A stretch of 64,000 nt of DNA, taken from NCBI GenBank assembly GCA_034401795.1, contig CM067365.1, positions 10,928,145 to 10,992,144 of the forward strand. The letters run 5' to 3'. Source of the DNA: Chaetoderma sp. LZ-2023a. Its lineage: Eukaryota > Mollusca > Caudofoveata > Chaetodermatida > Chaetodermatidae. The position numbers were made by a program, and so were the translations under genes. Under the pieces are notes generated by a model. The model did not search any database, had not been told where the DNA came from, and worked only from the letters and a program-made list of their open reading frames with translations. Shown in pieces: positions 57,255-64,000 of this stretch (position 1 is the stretch's first letter; each line of letters opens with the position of its first letter).

Positions 57255-57662
57255 TTAATTATCAATTGTCCTTTCCATTTTTAGTTATGCCCCGCCCATC
57301 ACTAGCTAAGCTCCACCCACACCTCGCCGTGTTGGGATTGATCGATCCCCAAATGCCCTAGCTATCGATTTCCAGAAAACTATACAGGGAAGCTGTTGAA
57401 TATTTTGTAACTAATTTGACTGGGTGCTGTTGCTGCCTATGGCAGCAACAGCGCCCAGTCAAATTAGTTTCAAAATATTCAACAGAGTATTTATTAAATA
57501 GTAAAAGCAAACAATTTGTACAACAATGCATAGACCGTCTTCAAATATGCGTTCGTGACGTACTTATCGACGTCATTCATGACATCATTCATTATGATGT
57601 CATTCTACACTCACAGAGTTCATTATGACGTCTTATGATGGGTGGGTACTCTGGAAAGGTGA
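57255..57662. repeat. MITE-A copy (inverse), closely matching 42,309-42,693
   Basis: By eye the two copies differ at roughly one base in 25. Begins 'cctttccatttttag', ends 'tactctggaaagg'; flanks share 'aattgt'. Full core palindrome at 57,385-57,485. Confidence 0.9.
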
Positions 57663-57779
57663 ATTGTCATGACTCTCACATGTACATTTATATTATTTCT
57701 AACAAAACTTTCAAAGAAACGTGAATTAATAACGGCACCTGATTCATGAGATTAAGATAAGCAGCAATGGCTTCCACTG

Positions 57780-58055
57780 AAATGGATGGGTCCGATTTGT
57801 CACTCAAGTATATGTCATCATAATCAATTGCGTCACATGGAGGCTGACATCACAATCAAAATGCATCATAATGAATGATGTATTAAATTAACTCATTGAA
57901 ATTGCCAATTTGCAGACCAAGAGACTATTTATTTAAAAAATGTATCACTGGAATGAATGGCTCGATCCAGTCACTTCATTGGTAAATTTTCAAAAATACA
58001 CTTCTCTTTGTCTTCAAATGAACATTTCTCAAGACCCCTGCAGAAGCCATTTTTG
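57780..58055. repeat. MITE-A left end followed by a MITE-B copy
   Basis: 57,785-57,885 is the CRE-like left portion of MITE-A without a core. 57,905-58,025 is a MITE-B hairpin with diverged arms. Confidence 0.7.
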
Positions 58056-58119
58056 GCTGGCTTGAGTATTAACGGTTAACATGGTTAATGGTGAACCCCG
58101 CAAAAAAAGCATTCTGGCC

Positions 58120-58255
58120 TGGAGAAGTGTCCATTTGGGGGCCAGCAAAGAATATCTTTAAAAATGTATTACTGGAACGACTGACTCGATAACTGAACTA
58201 GTTATTACAGGATTTAATTACAAAAAATAGTCTTCTCTTTGCCTGAAAAGAGAGA
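58120..58255. repeat. MITE-B hairpin copy, diverged
   Basis: 'aaaatgtattactggaac' and the decayed inverse arm 'tattacaggatttaatt'. Lies about 100 bp beyond the donor of exon b. Confidence 0.65.
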
Positions 58256-58357
58256 TTTAATTTGCAAAAAGATAAAAAATTTATTTTCTTGAATCTCCAA
58301 ATCTTGATTGAAGGCGTAACAATGCCCATAGTACCACATGTAAGTTAAGTTCCATAC

Positions 58358-58580
58358 TTGCAATATGTGACTGGAAGTTTCTTCTCCAGCAGTCCATCTT
58401 GACATATGGGACAAACATCATTCTCTGATATGCCTCTTTGCTCGTGAACATCTCGGCCATCAGATGCGGATTCCAAGAGCTTCTGGTGTAATGGAATAGC
58501 TTTCTTAGCGGGCTGCTGTACATGCAGGCCTTGTAGTATCTCATTGATTTCCCGTTCAACCAAACCAAGCTGCCATGTTA
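58358..58580 (-). CDS. ZSWIM2: ZSWIM2-like gene, exon b: linker and start of RING1
   Basis: 223 bp, residues 40-113. Acceptor 'catctgtctgcag' ends at 58,581; donor AA|GTATGG. It encodes 'WQLGLVEREINEILQGLH' and 'DVCPICQDGLLEKKLPVTYC'. The first block matches the segment after the SWIM finger in vertebrate ZSWIM2 ('LQLGLGEREI'), the second the first RING ('CSICQELLLEKKLPVTFC'). Cys96 and Cys99 are the first zinc pair. The exon enters with two bases that complete the Val codon begun in exon a. The in-frame stop past the donor shows the splice is needed. Confidence 0.92.
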
Positions 58581-58614
58581 CTGCAGACAGATGACAAGGA
58601 ATAATCAAAGAACA

Positions 58615-59014
58615 CAGGGTTCATACACCTTTCTATGTTTGAAATTCCATGACTTTTCCTGACCAAAGTTAACAAATTCCATGACTTTCAAGAATTATTA
58701 TCTAATAGATTTGTGTTATGATGTAGCTACATAAATTACGATCCGAGTTATTCCGCAAATGTGTGAATATTGCGTCTTGCAACAAGCAAGCCAAAGCCTT
58801 GTTTTGATAAGCTGTTGCCATAATTTTTATTGCACAGAGGTGATGGCAGTAATTTATACTAATAGATTTCTTTTCCTTTTCATGATTACCATTTTCCATG
58901 ACTTTTCCATGACCTATGATTAAAAATATTGATTTTACATGACTTTCCAGGCCTGGAATTTAAATTTTCAAATTCCATGACTTTCCTGGATTTCAATGAC
59001 CAGTACTAAACCTG
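58615..59014. mobile_element. Probable hAT-like non-autonomous element, 400 bp
   Basis: Ends 'CAGGGTTCATACACC' and inverted 'CAGGTTTAGTACTGG'. 'agaaca' occurs on both sides, but a clean 8-bp duplication cannot be fixed by eye. Internal 'attccatgacttt' motifs repeat at both ends. In the intron between exons a and b. Confidence 0.45.
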
Positions 59015-59104
59015 AGAACAGTTAAATATGACGATATTTAAAACGTGCAATTAATTTCTATTTTAGCTGTTAGTAGCAGCTCCAAGAAACAGTTTCCATG
59101 TTCC

Positions 59105-59126
59105 TTAGTTAGTCAGTCAGTCAGTC

Positions 59127-59166
<40 letters not shown>

Positions 59167-59258
59167 GGTTGGTTGGTTGGTTGGTTGGTTGGTTGGTTGG
59201 TTGGTTGGTTGGATGGCTAGTTAGTTAGTCAGTCAGTCAGTCAGTCAGTCAGTCAGTC

Positions 59259-59294
<36 letters not shown>

Positions 59295-59369
59295 GGTTGG
59301 TTGGTTGGATGGCTAGTTAGTTAGTTAGTCAGTCAGTCAGTTAGTTGGTTGGTTGGTTGGTTGGTTGGC

Positions 59370-59401
<32 letters not shown>

Positions 59402-59402
59402 C

Positions 59403-59461
<59 letters not shown>

Positions 59462-59467
59462 CAGTAA
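59105..59467. repeat. Tetranucleotide array (AGTT/AGTC/GGTT)
   Basis: About 90 repeats in alternating blocks of 'agttagtt', 'agtcagtc' and 'ggttggtt', with 'ggatggctagtt' as a repeated block border (twice), which points to duplication of larger blocks. Confidence 0.97.
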
Positions 59468-59611
59468 CAAAAGCTTATTCCAGGCAGTAGCTTCCAGAGT
59501 TTTTCGTATACACTAATCAAACTTGACCAGTGTATGCATGCACTGTCGGCTTAAGGTGTGTACAGTAACAAAAGTAGGCCAGTGTGACCTGAGTGTGACC
59601 TAACTTTCACA

Positions 59612-60068
59612 TAGGCTTGTGAGATTATTGCGTTGAGTGATTGCGATCGACTATTGAAAAATAATTGTGATTACTCGATTAATCAGCTTGGATACAAATT
59701 ATCAAGACATAATAACAAAAGAATATCAATGACGAAAACTGCAATGGTGTTTAAGAAAAGTCCATTTGAAGGGTGAGAGATTATTTTGGAAAATGTATCA
59801 CTGGAACGCCTGGCTCGATCAGGCATTCCAGTAAAACATTTTCAAAAATAGTCTTCTCTTGCCCTGCAAATGGACATACATTCACTAAGTAAAATATAAT
59901 TTTTCATGACCGATCGCATTAAAAAATAATTGAAAGTTAGGTTTTGAAATATTTTATGCAGTAGAAAATATTCACGACTAATCGATTATTTAATTTTCAA
60001 TCAAATAAATTCACGATTTAAAACATAATCGCGATTTTCGATTTTAATCAAGTAATCATGTAAGCCTA
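59612..60068. mobile_element. hAT-like non-autonomous element, 457 bp
   Basis: Starts 'TAGGCTTGTGAGATTATTG', ends with the inverse of 'TAGGCTTACATGATTACT'. Flanks 59,604-59,611 and 60,069-60,076 are both 'ctttcaca', a perfect 8-bp duplication. Contains a MITE-B-type hairpin at the same relative place as 26,191-26,630, in reverse orientation, so both descend from one composite. Confidence 0.92.
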
Positions 60069-60189
60069 CTTTCACACTTCACTAAACATCATAGAAAATT
60101 CCTGTCAAGGCTGTAAATGTAGTTTCCAGAGTTATTTGTATACACTAATTAACCTTGCTGTATGCATGCATTGTAGTGTGTACCGTCAA

Positions 60190-60560
60190 AAGACTGGTCA
60201 TGTATCTGACATCATAATCAAAGACATCACATGTTAGCTGATGCCACAATTAAAATGATATATAGATCTGTCACGAAAAATCGAGGGCTGTAACTATAGT
60301 GTACGAATTGTATGTCTTTGATGCATTTACAACTTAATACACATTCTGTTGAATATTTTGAAACTAATTTGACTGGCACAAACGGCCCCAGTCAACTTAG
60401 TTTCAAAATATTCAACAGCCTACCTGTATCTATAGTTACCGGTATCTTGAAATTTAAAGCCTGGGAATTTTAGTTTCAACATTTTAATTCAATTCCAACG
60501 CATTTAAATAGTGGGCAGAGTTTAGTTAAAAATGAGTGGAATATAGCCAGAAATAATCCT
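60190..60560. repeat. MITE-A copy
   Basis: Left CRE-like part weak, 'gaattgtatgtctttgatg', full core (60,350-60,420) around 'ggcacaaacggcccc', decayed tail. Confidence 0.8.
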
Positions 60561-60904
60561 TAATAATAGGTAAGAATGCTAATCAGTTGATATTTACAAG
60601 CTAGCCGTTGATGTCTATCGGTTGCTAGGTTAAGTTTTTGACAGTATTCTTTAACAAATTTTAATCTGCATCTACATTTTGATTATAATAGATACGCAAT
60701 TGTCTTCATGCAAGCATATGTTTACAGCTCGGCTGCTACATAGGATGAATAAATGTACCAAGATTTCACAGTTTATCATTGGTAATAGCAGGCTGTTATA
60801 TCTGCTTAATATTGGCATATATCTTAGGAAGTCAATGACCCATATTTATATTGTATTACCTACCAGACTAGGATTGTCTCGGTGAATGCAGCTGTATTAC
60901 CTAC

Positions 60905-61022
60905 CGGGATTGTCTCTGGGAATACGGAACCTCTTCAGCAGCAGCCAGCAGATATGCTTACACACACCTTTCTCTTTTGCAAACACAGCACAGGTGCAAT
61001 GATGAGGGTCACCCAGGTAGAC
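60905..61022 (-). CDS. ZSWIM2: ZSWIM2-like gene, exon a: SWIM zinc finger
   Basis: 118 bp, residues 1-39 of the readable part; earlier exons lie beyond 64,000. Acceptor 'ctactgtgttag' ends at 61,023, donor G|GTAGGT. It encodes 'VYLGDPHHCTCAVFAKEKGV' and 'CKHICWLLLKRFRIPRDNP'. The SWIM signature is C9-x-C11, then C21-x-H23. Vertebrate ZSWIM2 reads 'VFLGNPHVCNCSTF' and 'LCKHICWVLLKKF' here. ZSWIM2 is an E3 ubiquitin ligase of testis in mammals, so a role in germ cells is possible here but only by analogy. This exon has no long ORF around it. Confidence 0.92.
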
Positions 61023-61174
61023 CTAACACAGTAGAATACCAATAAATACAGACAATAGTGATTATATTACTGAATCCTCTAATTAATAACTCACGAGTGT
61101 AATTTTCACAATATTTTGGCAGTCAAAGTTAACCTTTTAAGCATTGAATTTGTTCAAGAGAATGTGAATTTTTT

Positions 61175-61345
61175 CCATGAAATGTAAATTTGCCGACCAA
61201 GAGAATAGTTTTGAAAATTTACCACTGGAATGACTGGCTCGGTTATCGAGCCAGTCATTCCAGTGGTAAATTTTCAAAAATACTCTTCTCTTGGTCTGCA
61301 AATTTACATTTCTCAAGACCACTGTAGAAGCCGTTTTTGGCTGAT
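61175..61345. repeat. MITE-B hairpin copy
   Basis: Near-perfect arms of about 60 bp around 'ggctcggttatcgagcc', with 'ggtctgcaaatttacattt' at the right margin. About 150 bp upstream of the acceptor of exon a. Confidence 0.92.
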
Positions 61346-61574
61346 ATAAGTGTTAAAGGGTTAAATCTCTTGACCAAAAGAATTGACTGCTAAAACATTC
61401 TGACACATAAGCAGCATCTAGTTTTAGGATTAGAGTTAGCTTTAGGGCCACGGTTAGGCTTGCAAAGGTTAGCACATGATTTGACTACTGTCCATCAATT
61501 TTCATATTTGGAAATGAAATGACTTGAATTTTACCATGCTTAATCATTGGCAGTGGTAAATTCTAGAAGAGTTC

Positions 61575-61973
61575 CTACACCGCTAAATTTATTCCTATCG
61601 GTTCCATAGTGTGGAGTTGGTGGATCCAGTGACATTCCTTTTGCCTCCTCCAAACCGTTGAGTTTGGATCTGTCGGATCCGATGATAGGACTTGTATGAT
61701 CCTGTATTGCATGTCATTTCTGTGATGCACGGGTCTGTTGAAATGGCGTGATACTGGTGTGTCGTATCTTTCATGTTTGTAGAGGTTTGTAATGGAGCAT
61801 AGGTGCTCTTGGATCCTGATCTTGAAAGGTCTCAGGGTTTCTCCTACATATTGTTTGCCACACTGATTACAGCTCAGGAGGTAAACTACATTGTGTGTTC
61901 TGCAGTTTCCTATAATTTTGTCTCTGTAGGAGAGGCCTGTGTGCTTACTGGAGAAAAATCTTGACTTAACCAT
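61575..61973 (-). pseudogene. GIY-YIG endonuclease domain of the Penelope-like element
   Basis: 'CRTHNVVYLLSCNQCGKQYV' then 'GETLRPFKIRIQEHL' is the GIY-YIG core with its catalytic Arg region; 'WRRQKECHWIHQLHTMEPIG' with 'INLAV' holds the conserved Glu and the usual C-terminal end. Upstream, 'LPCETKNCNICKIW' (62,000-62,040, overlapping frame) resembles the Cys pair of the CCHH motif. The domain is intact to the stop codon but has no RT attached in frame. Confidence 0.85.
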
Positions 61974-62179
61974 ATTTTACAGATGTTGCAATTCTTGGTT
62001 TCACATGGGAGGAGGGGGTTGTGGTGGATGTCTGTGTTGTTGTGGTCTGGATCTGGTAATTTCACCCTGACTATGGTGTCTTTTATTCGTTTTTTTCTTT
62101 TTGAAGCCAAACAATGGTGTGTCTGGGAAGGCCAGTCTGCAGCGGTCAGTGCCCTGTAGAATTGGACAATGTTTGACAA
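61910..62179 (-). pseudogene. Penelope-like linker region
   Basis: 'LASKRKKRIKDTIVRVKLPD' is the basic block that links RT and endonuclease in Penelope-like elements, followed by the Cys-rich segment. It is in a different frame from the GIY-YIG part, so a frameshift lies near 61,975-62,010. Confidence 0.75.
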
Positions 62180-62734
62180 TTGTGTCTTTTAACATCATCC
62201 CTGTGTGGTTGAATTCACAAACGAAGATTTGTCTCTGATTTCTTTTGGTAGTTACTGGCTTGGGAGCGGGCGGGGTTAATTAGGGAATGTCGCTCCTTCA
62301 AGCGGGCCGTTTGGTGAGCATTTTGTAGGATCATTAGTGGGTAACCTCTGGCGGTATAGTGGTTTTGCATTGTGAGGCTGTTTTTCTCGAAATCTTCTGT
62401 TGATGAGCATATTCTCCTTAATCTAAGGAACTGTCCATATGGGATGATTAAACCAGTAACATGTAAACCACAGTTCAGTTGGTCAGATTAAACTTCTTAA
62501 GGGCAGTGACTTCAAGCTAGATATACAGTTAATTTGTATATATGCATTTATAAGGCAATGAAATGGGAAAACTGTTGGTTTAAACAGAATTTATTTTTAG
62601 TCTAAGTGGGAGCACGATAAGACATACGTTTATTCCCCGGCCGCATCTCCCACATAATATACAATTATGATACATGGAGTATAATAACAAGTGATGGATG
62701 CATACTATAGCCGTAATATTACTAATGTAGTAAC

Positions 62735-62857
62735 AAATTTGTTGAGACACTGAGGGAGAGGGGGTGAGAGAGAGAGGGAGAGGGGGTGAGAGAGAGAGTG
62801 AGTGAGTGAGTGAGTGAGTGAGTGAGTGAGTGAGTGAGTGAGTGAGTGAGTGTGTGT

Positions 62858-62916
<59 letters not shown>

Positions 62917-62950
62917 AGGGGTGTGCGGGTGTGGGAGAAAGAGAGAGAGA
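62735..62950. repeat. (GAGT)n and (GA)n microsatellite
   Basis: 'gagtgagtgagt' for about 55 bp, then 'gagagagagaga' for about 80 bp with interruptions. Gives a false Ser/Leu/His-rich frame on the - strand. Confidence 0.97.
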
Positions 62951-63049
62951 ACTTGGTGCTGTTTACTCACATGCGTGTATAATTTCAGTATAGTACAGCT
63001 CATAAACAAGTGAATACTCCCCCGAAAACAAAACCAGGACATGATAGTT

Positions 63050-63155
63050 AGTACGAAATGATTGAAATGATTTGTTTAACATTTTGAATGCAACTGGACT
63101 GGACGACATCAATGTCTTAGGTAGCAATGTCTTCCAATTATATTGAATACTTTGA
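63050..63155. repeat. Decayed MITE-A core at a DIRS insertion edge
   Basis: 'tttaacattttgaatgca' and 'ttatattgaatactttg' around 'gtcttaggtagcaatgtc'. The DIRS terminus begins at the end of the right arm. Confidence 0.5.
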
Positions 63156-64000
63156 AATAAACGAAATCTAGGATTTCTTTTTTCACGAGAGAGTTGATAC
63201 TTACCTCCCTAATACTTTTGATATTGCTAAATATCGGCTTTCACTCAATAAAACACTCAGATTAAAAACAGTTAGGTGCCCCTACTGGGCAGGGAGTCAG
63301 AGGTAGTCCGGCGGATGCTCGCCCCACCACCGCGCATGCGCCGACTACTACTTCCTCTGGCTCATTTATTGGCTAACACATGCAACTACCAAGAGCCTGA
63401 AGACCGAGCCTCTGTGGGGCGGAGAGGCCGGGTCCGTATCTAGGGAGGTAAGTATCAACTCTCTCGTGAAAAAAGAAATCCTAGATTTCGTTTATTTCAC
63501 ATCAAGAGTATACTTACCTCCCTAATACTTTTGATATTGCCAGAATTCGAAAGTGAATCTGGCGGGAGGGAGGCGAGGTCAAAAGACCAGCTCTTCCCTA
63601 TACGCTTTCAAGCGTTTAAGGCACTTATGACGTCTGAAACTGTGTGAAAACACAGTCAGGATTTGATAAACCATCGGATAACACAACCGATGTCTGAGAG
63701 ATGACCGATTTGTCATATGCGCTCCCCCCCCCCCCCCTTGGGAGGAAGATTAAATGACCTCAATGTCCTACACGCTCTCTTCGTACTAGTGCCAAGTACT
63801 ATAGGACAGAGACGAAAAGGCTCCATTTTCGCATACTCTCTCTAAAGAACCACAACCCACATAAACCATCACCATATTAATAACACTGGGTAACGTGACA
63901 ATACAACACAATGAACAACACATGAACAAGACTGACCTTGTTGTACTAGGAAACTGTCATCACGATTCCAGTAGAGAAGGATGATACAGTCCCGACAAGT
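63155..64000 (-). mobile_element. DIRS-type element, 3' end, running off the window
   Basis: Same family as 27,647-34,617. The left terminus 'aaataaacgaaatc' and 'gagagttgatacttacctcc', 'ctcagattaaaaacagttag' and an ICR at about 63,438-63,535 ('gggaggtaagtatcaactct', then 'catcaagagtatacttacc') line up with the second element. Only the 3' part before the recombinase gene is in the window. Confidence 0.9.

Larger units (their letters stand above)
61560..62450 (-). mobile_element. Penelope-like retroelement, 5'-truncated
   Basis: On the - strand 'PYGQFLRLRRICSSTEDFEK' (62,365-62,450) and 'YTARGYPLMILQNAHQTARL' are the RT thumb region of Penelope-like elements, followed by a linker and a GIY-YIG endonuclease. 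Stops and shifts interrupt the middle. The catalytic RT is absent; truncation is usual for the group. Confidence 0.88.

Noticed and set aside
62722-63042. Ser/Leu/Thr-rich 106-codon frame
   Set aside because: Translation of GA- and GAGT-type microsatellites.

Overview
The window is animal genomic DNA, not bacterial or viral. Evidence: genes interrupted by introns with GT/AG borders that join in phase, hAT- and Tc1-type transposons with target-site duplications, DIRS, Ty3/Gypsy, LINE and Penelope-like retroelements, and long micro- and minisatellites. Motifs such as the 'gaggcc...ggcc...tcgctcacctg' repeat head near 35,965 and the 'gaccttgacctttgacc' stretch near 1,013 resemble repeats common in marine molluscs. 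A marine spiralian, probably a mollusc, is my best guess; this is inference.

Two host genes can be assembled by reading splice sites. (1) An AQP11/AQP12-like unorthodox aquaporin on the + strand has exon 1 at 2,584-3,274 and exon 2 at 11,942-12,165. The 8.7-kb intron is filled with Ty3/Gypsy debris and an apparently intact Tc1 transposon. (2) A ZSWIM2-like E3 ubiquitin ligase on the - strand has eight exons between 61,022 and 42,700; its 5' end lies beyond the right edge. All eight exons keep one frame for 1,860 nt, giving SWIM, RING, ZZ and RING-H2 domains plus a Ser-rich tail. The intron that splits the RING-H2 domain carries a 4.7-kb minisatellite, and the next intron carries a 1.6-kb trinucleotide array.

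Between and inside these genes: a decayed DIRS element (13.84-20.28 kb); clusters of a palindromic MITE family ('MITE-A', about 17 full or partial copies) and a second hairpin family ('MITE-B'); a DIRS element (27.65-34.62 kb) nested in a hAT-like element (27,169-35,511) with a perfect 8-bp target duplication; a 1.2-kb minisatellite that looks expanded from the tail of MITE-A (38.4-39.6 kb); four more hAT-like non-autonomous elements in which an 8-bp duplication can be read or suspected; a LINE fragment inside one of them; a 5'-truncated Penelope-like element with a GIY-YIG domain (61.56-62.45 kb); and the 3' end of another DIRS copy running off the right edge (63.15 kb onward).

Most open frames in the repeat arrays are artefacts of repeat periods divisible by three. 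I see no CRISPR array, operon or prokaryotic defence system. The most useful new content is the phased exon reconstruction of the two genes (one exon has no long ORF of its own), the Ser-Pro-Ala replacement of the second NPA box of the aquaporin, and the nested transposon architecture.
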